A stretch of DNA of 64,000 nt, from contig CAJTOU010000009.1 of assembly GCA_910577835.1 (NCBI GenBank), forward strand, positions 16,321 to 80,320, written 5' to 3'. Shown here piece after piece: positions 42,817 to 51,443 of this stretch (the first letter of the stretch is position 1; each line of letters begins with the position of its first letter). Origin of the DNA: an uncultured Lachnospiraceae bacterium (GTDB lineage Bacteria > Bacillota_A > Clostridia > Lachnospirales > Lachnospiraceae). The notes beneath the pieces are model-generated. The model saw only the letters and a program-made list of their open reading frames with translations, did no database searches and was not told the DNA's origin. Position numbers and translations under genes: made by a program.

Positions 42817-43456
42817 TATTCTCATCCTCTCCTTTATTTTTTAATTCTATTATTGTGCTTACATTATTTTCGTCTGGAATTTTTTCTGAATCAAGTGCAT
42901 ATTTTAATAATTCTTGATAGATTTGTCTTCGCTCCTCCTCTGTCTGTATGTTCTCCTTTACAGATGTTCGAATACTTCCAAGAAAATCGGCCAGTTCTCC
43001 GATAAATGGGGTAAGCACACTTTTCACAGATTCTTTCAGATATTGTGTAATAACCGGACTTTTTCCACCAGTTGAAAATGCGCCGACTACATCATTTTCT
43101 TTTATATATGAAGGAAAAATAAAACTGCAGTCCTCTATCTGGTCTACAACATTGATGTAAATATTTTTCTGCCTGCATATTGTAGAAATGGTATGATTTA
43201 ATTCTTTCTGACTGGTAGCAGCCACGACCAGATGAATTCCCTCAAGGTCCTGCTCGGAAAAAGGCTTCTTTTTATAAGTTACATTTTTATTTGTTCTGCT
43301 TATTTCTTTTATTTCCTCACAAATCTCTTTGCCAATTACCTTTATAACTGCACCAAAGTCAAGAAGTACCCGTACTTTTCTTAAAGCTACCTTTCCTCCG
43401 CCTACAATCAGACAGTTCATATCTTTTAAATCTATAAACATGGGGAAATATGACAT
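42809..43456 (-). CDS. Precorrin-2 dehydrogenase (SirC/Met8/CysG N-terminal type)
   Basis: 215 residues. NAD-dependent oxidation of precorrin-2 to sirohydrochlorin, possibly also ferrochelation to siroheme as in Met8. MSYFPMFIDL start, Rossmann loop CLIVGGGKVALRKV, and VGAFSTGGKSPVIT are diagnostic. ATG 43456 follows GGTGATAGC; the longer frame from 43510 would start inside the promoter. First gene of the five-gene operon; no separate SirB or hemE/hemH is present, so the end product is siroheme or cobalamin precursors rather than heme. Confidence 0.9.
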   Translation of the reverse strand: MSYFPMFIDLKDMNCLIVGGGKVALRKVRVLLDFGAVIKVIGKEICEEIKEISRTNKNVTYKKKPFSEQDLEGIHLVVAATSQKELNHTISTICRQKNIYINVVDQIEDCSFIFPSYIKENDVVGAFSTGGKSPVITQYLKESVKSVLTPFIGELADFLGSIRTSVKENIQTEEERRQIYQELLKYALDSEKIPDENNVSTIIELKNKGEDENNG

Positions 43457-43494
43457 GCTATCACCTGCCCTGTTGTTATTTTTAGCTGACTTAT

Positions 43495-43523
43495 AGTATA
43501 ATCCACCCATTAAAAAAAATCAA
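43495..43523 (-). promoter_or_regulatory. Promoter of the siroheme operon
   Basis: On the minus strand TTGATT (43518-43523), 17 bp, TATACT (43495-43500). The start site would be near 43488, about 32 bases before the first start codon. Confidence 0.55.
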
Positions 43524-43564
43524 CTGTCTGTCTGATTCAAAAACACAGTTTAAAAATGAAAGAC

Positions 43565-43593
43565 TTGACAAACAAAATTCAATGTAAGATAAT
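43565..43593 (+). promoter_or_regulatory. Promoter of the trkH-trkA operon
   Basis: Perfect TTGACA (43565-43570), 17 bp, GATAAT (43588-43593). It diverges from the siroheme promoter 70 bp away. The leader is about 100 bases; no c-di-AMP riboswitch is recognised in it. Confidence 0.65.
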
Positions 43594-43703
43594 AGGTCCA
43601 GTTGAAAATACTGGAAATATGACAGAATGTCCCATAAAATAAATAATACAAATTCAATATTTTCTTCATTACTATAATTTACTTAATTGAAGGGGATAAA
43701 ATT

Positions 43704-45041
43704 ATGACAAAGCTTCTACATAGAAAGAAGCATTTGACTTCTTTTCAAATGATTATATTAGGGTTTTCCTTTGTAATATTGACAGGAGCCCTGATACTGA
43801 TGCTGCCCATTTCATCAAAAAGCGGCATTATCACTCCATTTAACAAAGCACTGTTTACTTCTACATCTGCTGTATGTGTAACCGGACTGGTGGTATTGGA
43901 TACAGCAAGCTACTGGTCCGGATTTGGTCAGTTTATTATACTGCTTCTTATTCAAATAGGCGGTATGGGAGTAATTACAGTTGGAGTGCTTCTTGCTCTG
44001 CTATCTGGTAAAAAAATCTCACTTATGCAGCGAAATACCATGCAGGAATCAATTGGCGCTCCAAAGGTAGGCGGAATTGTAAGACTTACAAGCTTTATTA
44101 TAAAGGCAACCTTTCTCTTTGAACTGGTCGGCGCGCTTGTTATGATGCCTGTATTCTGCAAGGATTTTGGTATAAAAGGGATATGGATGGCAATTTTTCA
44201 TTCTATTTCCGCTTTTTGTAATGCTGGATTTGATTTAATGGGAACTGTGGAAGCTCCTTTTTCATCACTGACCGCCTATATGGGAAATCCGGTGATTAAT
44301 ATTACAATTATGCTGTTAATTATAATAGGAGGAATTGGATTCTATACATGGGATGATATACGCACCAACAAATATCGGTGGAAACGTTATCGTATGCAAA
44401 GCAAGGTAATTATTGTTACTACTCTGGTTTTATTAATTCTTCCTTCTATCTATTTTTACTGTTTTGAATCTGGAGGACTTTCTACAAGCGAAAAAATATT
44501 AAGCTCTCTGTTTCAGTCAGTCGCCCCTAGAACGGCGGGCTTTAATACAGTGAACCTTGCTCTGTTCAGCGGAGTTGGCCAGTGTATTGTGATTGTCTTA
44601 ATGCTGATTGGCGGTTCGCCCGGCTCTACGGCGGGCGGCATGAAAACAACTACGATAGCTGTATTATTTGCCAACGCAATCGCTGTGTTTCGCAGAAAAG
44701 AAGATACACATTTTTTTGGAAGACGAATTGATGAGAATGTAATCAAAAATGCCTCTACTATTTTGATGTTATATCTCTTTTTATTTGTCAGCGGTGCATT
44801 AATTATCAGCGCTGTGGAAAAAATACCACTGGGAACCTGCATGTTTGAAGCGGCTTCAGCAATGGGAACAGCAGGACTGACACTGGGAATTACCTCCGGA
44901 CTTGGAATCATATCACAAATTATATTAATGATTCTTATGTTTTTTGGCAGAGTAGGAGGATTGACACTTATTTATGCGGCATTTTCAGGAATTGAGAAAA
45001 ACTTTTCCAGACTGCCGCAGGAAAAAATCACAGTCGGTTAA
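43704..45041 (+). CDS. Potassium uptake channel subunit, TrkH/KtrB family
   Basis: 445 residues, the KtrB size class, with four M1-P-M2 repeats. Selectivity-filter glycines appear in AVCVTGLVVLD, AFCNAGFDLMG, PRTAGFNTVN and MGTAGLTLG. GGSPGSTAGGMKTTT lies in the gating-loop region. It forms a K+ (Na+-coupled) uptake system with the RCK protein encoded 12 bp downstream. AGGGG ribosome site before ATG 43704. Confidence 0.94.
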   Translation: MTKLLHRKKHLTSFQMIILGFSFVILTGALILMLPISSKSGIITPFNKALFTSTSAVCVTGLVVLDTASYWSGFGQFIILLLIQIGGMGVITVGVLLALLSGKKISLMQRNTMQESIGAPKVGGIVRLTSFIIKATFLFELVGALVMMPVFCKDFGIKGIWMAIFHSISAFCNAGFDLMGTVEAPFSSLTAYMGNPVINITIMLLIIIGGIGFYTWDDIRTNKYRWKRYRMQSKVIIVTTLVLLILPSIYFYCFESGGLSTSEKILSSLFQSVAPRTAGFNTVNLALFSGVGQCIVIVLMLIGGSPGSTAGGMKTTTIAVLFANAIAVFRRKEDTHFFGRRIDENVIKNASTILMLYLFLFVSGALIISAVEKIPLGTCMFEAASAMGTAGLTLGITSGLGIISQIILMILMFFGRVGGLTLIYAAFSGIEKNFSRLPQEKITVG

Positions 45042-45053
45042 GGAGGACTGTCT

Positions 45054-45701
45054 ATGAAAACTATTTTATTAATTGGTATTGGAAATTTTGGAAAACATAT
45101 TGCTTTGGAGCTGAATCGACTGGGGCATGAGATAATGGCAATTGACCAGTCAGAGGAAAGAGTGGCTGAAATTTTACCATATGTTACAAATACACAGATT
45201 GGAAACAGTACAAATATGGAGTTTTTAGAATCACTTGGAGTAAGAAATTTTGATGTGTGTATTGTTACGATTGGGAATGATTTTCAAAGTTCACTTGAAA
45301 CTACTTCTAATTTAAAAGAATTAGGAGCACAGTTGGTAGTTTCGAGGGCTAACAGAGATGTTCATGCGAAATTTCTGCTTCGCAACGGGGCTGACGAGGT
45401 CTTATACCCGCAGAAACAGCTTGCAAAATGGGCAGCTATACGCTATGGTTCAAATCATATTCTTGATTATATAGAATTGGATGAAAGTCATTCTATTTTT
45501 GAGGTATCAGTGCCAAAGGCGTGGTGCAACAAAAGTATCGGACAGGTGGATATCCGGAAAAAATATAAGATAAATATTATGGCTGTGAAAAGAGATGGAA
45601 AAATGGATTTGACTATAACACCTGACACAGTGCTTGAAGAAGATATGACTATGCTGGTACTTGGAGAATATAAGGCTTTACAAAAATGTTTTCATATATA
45701 A
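45054..45701 (+). CDS. Potassium uptake regulatory subunit, TrkA/KtrA (RCK) family
   Basis: 215 residues. An N-terminal RCK nucleotide-binding domain (LIGIGNFGKHIALEL, VTIGNDFQSSLETT) and a C-terminal TrkA-C domain (about 135-215) that may bind c-di-AMP in related proteins. A cytosolic ring on the channel dimer that gates K+ flow according to ATP/ADP or NAD(H). The AAGGAGG site precedes ATG 45054. Confidence 0.94.
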   Translation: MKTILLIGIGNFGKHIALELNRLGHEIMAIDQSEERVAEILPYVTNTQIGNSTNMEFLESLGVRNFDVCIVTIGNDFQSSLETTSNLKELGAQLVVSRANRDVHAKFLLRNGADEVLYPQKQLAKWAAIRYGSNHILDYIELDESHSIFEVSVPKAWCNKSIGQVDIRKKYKINIMAVKRDGKMDLTITPDTVLEEDMTMLVLGEYKALQKCFHI

Positions 45702-45747
45702 AATATCAGTTTTGTAAAGACATATAAGAATAAATATTGAACTGAAT

Positions 45748-45844
45748 GGGACTGTCCCAAAATAGCAGTTATATACAATAATGATATTCAGACCTTATGA
45801 GGCTCGGCACATATTGTATATAAGCTGCATTTTGCAACAGTCCC
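45748..45844. repeat. Dispersed ~100-bp palindromic repeat, copy C (diverged)
   Basis: GGGACTGT at the left pairs with ACAGTCCC at the right. AAAATAGCAG and TTATATACAATA are mirrored by TATTGTATATAA and CTGCATTTTG. The ends resemble copies A and B but the centre differs. It lies between convergent trkA and the MATE gene. Confidence 0.7.
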
Positions 45845-45935
45845 AGACTATTTAAAAATTCACCATCTAAACTGCCAATCACTCAGTTTCACTTAAAGCA
45901 AAAGCTTTTATTATGCAACTTTTCATTGGTTTATA

Positions 45936-47270
45936 TTAATGTGTTATATTATTCAGCCATTTATATGTCTTATATCTCCATGCACTTATAGGTATTTTCA
46001 ATATCTCATCACTCAGCAGAATCACATAGACAACCATCACCGGCAGTTTTATGATAAATGCAGCTACAAATCCTATTAGAATAGAAACACACCACATACA
46101 TCCTACATCAATATAAAGCCCTATCTTTGTGTCTCCGCCGGCCCGAAATACACCTACTATCATGGTGGTATTAAAAGTCTGCGCAATAACAAAATATGCC
46201 ATAACCAACATCATAAGCGATAAATACTGCTCTGCTGTGTCAGTGAGCTCCATTGTCATCATGGCAATCGGCCTTGCGATAAGAACAACTAGACTTCCGA
46301 TAAAGCCGCTGATAATACTCATTTTTACAAATTTACTGCCATATTCTCTCGCCCTTTTCTCATTTCCTTCCCCTATTGTTTTTCCAAGCATAATCGCTGT
46401 GGCGCTCGCAATTCCAAAGGACATTACCATGGCAAGCTGCCGGACTACCTGCGTTACGGAATTTGCCGCTACGGCTGCACTTCCCATATGGCCAAGAATC
46501 GCTGTAATGGTAGAGCAGCCAAGTCCCCACATTAATTCATTTACAATCACAGGTCCTGAAAATTTTATAAAGTCTTTAAGAAGCATTTTATTTTCCGTTT
46601 TGAAAAAGTGAAACTGAAAACGAAAAACATCATTTATTTTTCTGTCATATAAAATAACCATAAGCAGTTCTATGGCAATCGCTGCTACTGTTCCAACGGC
46701 GGCGCCTCTGATTCCCATCTGAGGTTTTCCGAATATCAGAATAGCATTAATAATTACGTTTACAATCAATCCGGTTAAATATACAACTGTTGATATTTTT
46801 ACACGCTCCACACTTCGCATAATATTCAAATAAACAATATTTACTGCCATAATCACATAAGAAATACCCACGATTTGCAGATATTTGCCACCTTGTGTTA
46901 TAACCTCCGCGTCGTTGGTGAGTATATGCATAATTGCTCTTGGAAACAGTAAAGTTACAGTGGTAAATACTGCTCCTATGGCAAGTGAGAACTTAAGCGC
47001 AATTCCAAGCACCTTTTCAATTGTACGCACATCGCCTTTTCCCCAATATTGGGCTACCAGTACAGAAGCGCCCGATGTAATGCCAAATAAAATAAGGCTC
47101 ATTACAAACTGTACCTGACTGCCAAGAGAGGCACCTGAGAGTACCTTTTCACCTACCCGCCCAAGCATAATTACATCGGTAGATGAAATTCCTACGTTTA
47201 CAAGATTCTGAAGCGCCATTGGGATTACAAGTGACATTACTGATTTATAAAAATTTCTGTTTTCTTGCAT
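45936..47270 (-). CDS. MATE-family efflux transporter
   Basis: 444 residues, 12 membrane helices in two 6-helix halves; Na+- or H+-driven export of cationic drugs or metabolites. The half-repeat signatures (QNLVNVGISSTDVIMLGR; FGIASATAIMLGKTIG) are present. The start is preceded by AAGGTAATATAAT; the AAGGTAA core belongs to a 13-bp tandem repeat that fills the upstream 65 bp. Monocistronic. Confidence 0.92.
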   Translation of the reverse strand: MQENRNFYKSVMSLVIPMALQNLVNVGISSTDVIMLGRVGEKVLSGASLGSQVQFVMSLILFGITSGASVLVAQYWGKGDVRTIEKVLGIALKFSLAIGAVFTTVTLLFPRAIMHILTNDAEVITQGGKYLQIVGISYVIMAVNIVYLNIMRSVERVKISTVVYLTGLIVNVIINAILIFGKPQMGIRGAAVGTVAAIAIELLMVILYDRKINDVFRFQFHFFKTENKMLLKDFIKFSGPVIVNELMWGLGCSTITAILGHMGSAAVAANSVTQVVRQLAMVMSFGIASATAIMLGKTIGEGNEKRAREYGSKFVKMSIISGFIGSLVVLIARPIAMMTMELTDTAEQYLSLMMLVMAYFVIAQTFNTTMIVGVFRAGGDTKIGLYIDVGCMWCVSILIGFVAAFIIKLPVMVVYVILLSDEILKIPISAWRYKTYKWLNNITH

Positions 47271-47276
47271 ATTATA

Positions 47277-47341
47277 TTACCTTATTGTGTTACCTTATTG
47301 TGTTACCTTGTTATATTATCTTGTTGTGTTACCTTGTTATC
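47277..47341. repeat. 13-bp tandem repeat, five units, directly upstream of the MATE gene
   Basis: Units 47277-47289, 47290-47302, 47303-47315, 47316-47328 and 47329-47341 follow TTACCTTRTTRTR on the plus strand. On the minus strand each carries an AAGGTAA or AAGATAA purine box, so the repeat multiplies the ribosome-binding sequence of the MATE gene. Unit number could vary by slippage and change spacing to the promoter. Confidence 0.85.
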
Positions 47342-47522
47342 ATATCTGTCATTACATTTGGTTATCATACCATTTTATTTGCAATTCAGCTCCAAACATA
47401 TTTATCAAACTACCACTCTTTTCTTAATTTGTCAAGCAGCATAATTAGATGATAAATTTATTGCCCATAGCCATAAGGCTATGAGCATAGTATAATAGAA
47501 TTTACTATGAATATAGTATGTT

Positions 47523-47801
47523 TTATTTTCCAAATAAATCAACGCGACTTCCAGTAGCAGTAGCTGAAAGAATAAGCGTATCTTCAAAAATTTGATACAT
47601 AAGTAGCCAATCTGGCTCTATATGACATTCCCGAAAATCATGAAGATTATCTGTAAGCTGATGGTCTCTATACTGAATTGGCAATGGATTTCCAGTTGAA
47701 AGCAAAAAGAGTACATTTACAAGTTTATTTAAATCTTTTCCTCGTTTTTTCATTAACTTGACATCTTTTTTCATTCGATTTGTATAAACAATTTTATACA
47801 T
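47523..47801 (-). CDS. YafQ-type mRNA interferase toxin
   Basis: 92 residues of the RelE/ParE superfamily. YTNRMKKDVKLMKKRGKD start and the histidine-containing RECHIEPDWLLMYQI region, followed by SATATGSRVDLFGK, are the YafQ hallmarks. It would cleave mRNA in the ribosome when the antitoxin is lost. It starts three bases after the antitoxin stop. Confidence 0.92.
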   Translation of the reverse strand: MYKIVYTNRMKKDVKLMKKRGKDLNKLVNVLFLLSTGNPLPIQYRDHQLTDNLHDFRECHIEPDWLLMYQIFEDTLILSATATGSRVDLFGK

Positions 47802-47804
47802 GGA

Positions 47805-48068
47805 CTAATCCTCCAACATAGAGGCAACAGCATCTGCAGCATTGTCAAAAGGACCATTAAGATTCCTTTGATATCTGCTGTCATAGACAGCTTCTTGAAG
47901 TGAATCAGGAATAGCTTTGTGTTGCACAGAAAATGGAATTCCGGCATTTTCAATAGAAGCATTTAAAAAGATACGAATTGCTGTTGATGTATCTAAGCCA
48001 AGACTGGAAAAAAGTATATCTGCTTGTTTTTTTAAAGTATCGTCAATACGAATTTGTAATGTAGCCAT
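47805..48068 (-). CDS. RelB/DinJ-family antitoxin
   Basis: 87 residues. An N-terminal ribbon-helix-helix (MATLQIRIDDTLKKQADILF... SLGLDTSTAIRIFL) binds DNA, and the C-terminal part neutralises the toxin. ATG 48068 is chosen because GGAGG lies eight bases upstream; the frame is open further but lacks any signal. Autoregulation through its own promoter at 48097-48125 is usual for the family. Confidence 0.92.
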   Translation of the reverse strand: MATLQIRIDDTLKKQADILFSSLGLDTSTAIRIFLNASIENAGIPFSVQHKAIPDSLQEAVYDSRYQRNLNGPFDNAADAVASMLED

Positions 48069-48096
48069 ATTGCACCTCCATTTATTTTCTGGAATA

Positions 48097-48125
48097 ATTG
48101 TACTATATAAGTAATAGAAAAGCAA
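48097..48125 (-). promoter_or_regulatory. Promoter of the toxin-antitoxin pair
   Basis: On the minus strand TTGCTT (48120-48125), 17 bp, TACAAT (48097-48102); the start site is expected near 48090. Confidence 0.45.
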
Positions 48126-48145
48126 TGATAATAGCGGCCCAGTTT

Positions 48146-48466
48146 TTAATCCTCTCTGATATATTCTGCATATACATTTCTCCAAGCAATTTCTACCCAA
48201 TACTCTGAACCATCTCGAAGTCTTCCAAGCAATTTATATTGATACATTTCCCTACGAATTAACTCTATATCATTAAATGCAATATGTGACCTGATAATTT
48301 CGTTTATTTCTTTTTCTGTATATTTCCTATTTTCTTCCATTTGTCTTACAATTTTTATAAGAACAATAATTCTCATTGGTTTTTTAGATGGGTATTGTAG
48401 TAATTTCCCATTAGAATCAAAATAATTATCCAATTTTTTATTATATATTTGAATAGACTTTTCCAT
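48146..48466 (-). CDS. DUF2087 domain protein
   Basis: 106 residues. The segment from about 30 to 95 (RKYTEKEINEIIRSH... LIRREMYQYKLLGR) matches DUF2087, a small winged-helix-like domain often found alone or attached to regulators. The function is unknown. Ribosome site GGAGAG is eight bases before ATG 48466. It precedes the toxin-antitoxin pair on the same strand, though the antitoxin has its own promoter. Confidence 0.8.
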   Translation of the reverse strand: MEKSIQIYNKKLDNYFDSNGKLLQYPSKKPMRIIVLIKIVRQMEENRKYTEKEINEIIRSHIAFNDIELIRREMYQYKLLGRLRDGSEYWVEIAWRNVYAEYIRED

Positions 48467-48479
48467 AATTTCTCTCCAT

Positions 48480-49180
48480 AAAATATCTTATTGTTAAATT
48501 GTTTGATTTTACTATTTTACCATAAACGCACACATAATTCCATTAATTTTTACTTAATCTTCATTTATCCTGTTTCATTCAATCATCATCTGTCTTGTCC
48601 GTTCCCTCTGCCCGGTGCTGACTGCCCTCGGCTTGCGGTAGCTGACGTGTGACTTCGAAAAGGAATAGGTCTAAAATAGCTACAATTCTTTGATATTTCA
48701 CGTCTACATCCATTTCTCTCAAAAAACTTCAAACTCCCTATATCTTTTTTTCAAAAAATATTATATAATATCCCTATCAATACCGCTCTGTCAGCAACAT
48801 ATATATGGCAGGGAACGTGAAAATTATACAGGAGGGAATTAAGTAACTGAAATTATGAAAAAATGTAGACAAAAATGTCTAAAGATACCTAAAATCCAAG
48901 GTATAGCTTGTGCTGGCTTTATAGCAGGCGGAGTTGCAAAAATGAATCTCTTATCAGTTGAAACAGACTGATATAACAAAGATGTAGAAATCTGTGGTGC
49001 AACTGGTCAATGGTTAAGTCCCAAAAAGCAAGGGCAAATCATGCAGCCGGTGCTTGCGCTGACTGCCTAATAATGTAACCAGCCAAAGGCTGATTACCAA
49101 AAAATCTAGGAAAGGAAAAACTAATTAGATGAAAACCCATAAAAGCACACAGACAAGTGAATTTGGGTATGTACCGATGG
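48480..49180. other. Gene-poor region upstream of the EF-G-like gene
   Basis: No gene is convincing. Short open frames occur, such as a 38-codon one from ATG 48856. GCTGACTGCC appears twice (about 48617 and 49060), each beside a G+C-rich hairpin-prone stretch (CGGTGCTTGCGCTGACTGCC). GGAGGGAATTAAG near 48832 resembles a ribosome site without a gene. The stretch may be the eroded interior of the element whose structured end lies at 49185-49335. Confidence 0.35.
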
Positions 49181-49184
49181 CTCA

Positions 49185-49335
49185 GGTCATTAATCTTGAT
49201 TGATGACATTAGTCGGGAATTTACGACTGTGGAGTGTACAAGAACTTGTGAGTAGTTGCAGTTTAACAAAAGCATACACGAAGAAACAGTAAGGTAAAAT
49301 CGTGAGATTTACCCGAATCATCTAGCATATATATT
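49185..49335 (+). ncRNA. Structured RNA-like segment resembling a TnpB/IS omega-RNA end
   Basis: Successive hairpins can be drawn on the plus strand. TCATTAATC/GATTGATGA (with a wobble) and AGTCG/CGACT come first, then ACAAG-AA-CTTGT followed by GAGTAGTTGC. The last is GGTAAA/TTTACC, ending in CCCGAATCATCTAGC. The order parallels the 36.7-kb element, where a GAA-loop hairpin is followed by GGGTTAGCTTGCG and GAATC... No transposase or TnpB gene adjoins it. It could instead be an unrecognised leader RNA of the EF-G-like gene starting 30 bases later. Confidence 0.35.
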
Positions 49336-49364
49336 TTGTATATGTTTTTAGTAGCAGGGAGCAT

Positions 49365-51434
49365 ATGAAAGTTTACACAACAGACAATATCCGCAACGTA
49401 GTGCTGCTCGGTCATGGAGGCAGCGGTAAGACTTCTCTTGTAGAAGCAATGGCGTATCTTACAAACGCCGTCAGTCGTATGGGAAAGGTAACGGCTGGAA
49501 ATACTGTCAGCGATTACCGTAAGGAAGAACAAAAACGTCATTTCTCTATCGGACTGTCAATGGTTCCTATTGAATGGAATCAGACAAAAATCAATCTCTT
49601 GGATACCCCCGGCTATCTGGATTTCGTCGGAGAGGCAGAAGCGGCCGCAGCCGCAGCAGACTCCGCAGTTATCTGCGTATCAGGAAAGGAAGGTGTGGAA
49701 GAGGGCACAAAAAAAGCATGGGAGCTGTGTGAAAAATATAATCTCCCACGTATCTTCTTTGTAACAGATATGGATATCGACAATGCCAGCTTCCGTCAGG
49801 TAGTGGAGGATTTAAAGGCATTGTACGGAAAGAAAATCGCACCGTTTCATCTTCCAATTCGCCAGAACGAAAAGTTTGTCGGCTATATAAATGTAATCAG
49901 CCGCTCCGGACATAAATGGAAGCCTGACGGCACAGTGGAACCATTTGAAATACCGGAATACTCTGTCGCCAATATGGACTTATGCAGAGAAGCACTGGTG
50001 GAGGCCGTTGCAGAGACAAGCGATGAATTTATGGACCGCTATTTTGGCGGTGATGAATTTTCAGAAGCGGAAATCCGCGCCGCATTAAAACAAAACGTAG
50101 CAGAGGGCAGTGTAATTCCAATTACCATGGGTTCAAGTATACTTGTACAGGGAATATATACTTTATTAGACGATATCGTAAAATATCTTCCAAGTCCTCA
50201 AAAACGTACCTGTACAGGCATTAACATGCGGACAAAGGAATTATTCGAGGCAAATTATGATTTTTACAAGGCAAAATCTGCCTATATATTTAAAACAATT
50301 GTGGACCCGTTTATCGGAAAATATTCTTTTATCAAGGTCTGCTCAGGCGTTATTAAGACGGGCGACTTAGTCTATAATCAGGATAAGGACCAAGAAGAAA
50401 AGCTGTCAAGACTTTATGTTTTGCAGGGCGGCAAATCAATCGAAGTACCGGAGCTTCATGCAGGAGATATTGGCGCTATCGGCAATCTGTTTAAAGCAAG
50501 AACCGGTGATACCATTTCTACAAAACAGACGCCTGTTTCTTATGCAGAGACAGATTTCTCCGTTCCATATACCTATATGCGCTATCGTGCAGTGAAAAAA
50601 GGCGATGAAGACAAAATTTCACAGGCATTGCAAAAATTAACACATGAGGACAGGACTATGCGCTATGTCAATGATGCTGAAAACAGACAGCTTCTTTTGT
50701 ATGGAATGGGAGATTTGCATATTGAAGTGCTGGCAAGCAGACTGCTTCAGGAATACAAGGTCGAAATAACGCTTGAAAAACCAAAGGTTGCCTATAAGGA
50801 AACCATTATCGGAAAATCGGATGTGGAAGCAAAATATAAAAAGCAGTCCGGCGGACACGGACAATACGGACATGTAAAAATGAAGTTTTCTTCTTCTGGA
50901 AATCTGGAGGAGCCATTTACATTTTCACAGACAGTTGTCGGCGGAAGTGTTCCAAAAACATATTTTCCGGCAGTTGAAAAGGGACTTGAGGAATCTGTAA
51001 AGAAGGGACCACTTGCAGGATATCCGGTAGTAGGTGTAGACGCTGTACTGTATGACGGTTCTTATCACTCGGTAGATTCTTCTGAACTGGCATTTAAAAT
51101 GGCTGCTATGCAGGCTTTTAAGGATGGATTTTTAAAAGCAAAGCCTGTTTTGCTTGAACCGATTATGACTTTATATATAGAAACTCCTGATAATTATACC
51201 GGAGATATTATGGGTGATTTAAACAGAAGACGGGCACGCGTGCTTGGCATGACACCGACTAAAGGCGGAAAGCAGGAAATTATGGCGGAGATTCCAGAAA
51301 GTGAATTGTATGGATATTGCACAAAGCTGCGTTCTATTACAGGCGGAGCCGGAGATTACCGCTATGAATTTGTTCGGTATGAGCGCTGTCCACAGGAAAT
51401 TCAGGATAGAGAAGTTCAAGAAAGCAAGGGATAG
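49365..51434 (+). CDS. Elongation factor G-like translational GTPase (EF-G paralogue)
   Basis: 689 residues with the full EF-G domain order. The G domain has P-loop GHGGSGKT (16-23) and DTPGYLDF; domains II, III, IV (GGHGQYGHVKMKF, PVVGVDAVLYDGSYHSVDSS) and V (EPIMTLYIETP) follow. The G4 guanine motif NKxD reads TDMD, a feature of the divergent EF-G-like group that is separate from housekeeping FusA. Role in translation recovery is uncertain. GGGAGC precedes ATG 49365; TauE/SafE follows after 9 bp. Confidence 0.88.
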   Translation: MKVYTTDNIRNVVLLGHGGSGKTSLVEAMAYLTNAVSRMGKVTAGNTVSDYRKEEQKRHFSIGLSMVPIEWNQTKINLLDTPGYLDFVGEAEAAAAAADSAVICVSGKEGVEEGTKKAWELCEKYNLPRIFFVTDMDIDNASFRQVVEDLKALYGKKIAPFHLPIRQNEKFVGYINVISRSGHKWKPDGTVEPFEIPEYSVANMDLCREALVEAVAETSDEFMDRYFGGDEFSEAEIRAALKQNVAEGSVIPITMGSSILVQGIYTLLDDIVKYLPSPQKRTCTGINMRTKELFEANYDFYKAKSAYIFKTIVDPFIGKYSFIKVCSGVIKTGDLVYNQDKDQEEKLSRLYVLQGGKSIEVPELHAGDIGAIGNLFKARTGDTISTKQTPVSYAETDFSVPYTYMRYRAVKKGDEDKISQALQKLTHEDRTMRYVNDAENRQLLLYGMGDLHIEVLASRLLQEYKVEITLEKPKVAYKETIIGKSDVEAKYKKQSGGHGQYGHVKMKFSSSGNLEEPFTFSQTVVGGSVPKTYFPAVEKGLEESVKKGPLAGYPVVGVDAVLYDGSYHSVDSSELAFKMAAMQAFKDGFLKAKPVLLEPIMTLYIETPDNYTGDIMGDLNRRRARVLGMTPTKGGKQEIMAEIPESELYGYCTKLRSITGGAGDYRYEFVRYERCPQEIQDREVQESKG

Positions 51435-51443
51435 GAGTTTCTT

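Noticed and set aside
47466..47483. CATAGCC-ATAA-GGCTATG hairpin after the toxin gene as a terminator
   Set aside because: Perfect 7-bp stem but no T tract on either strand.
47805..48200. Longer antitoxin starting at 48200
   Set aside because: The extra 44 residues lack any antitoxin similarity, overlap the DUF2087 gene end and contain the promoter; GGAGG supports ATG 48068.
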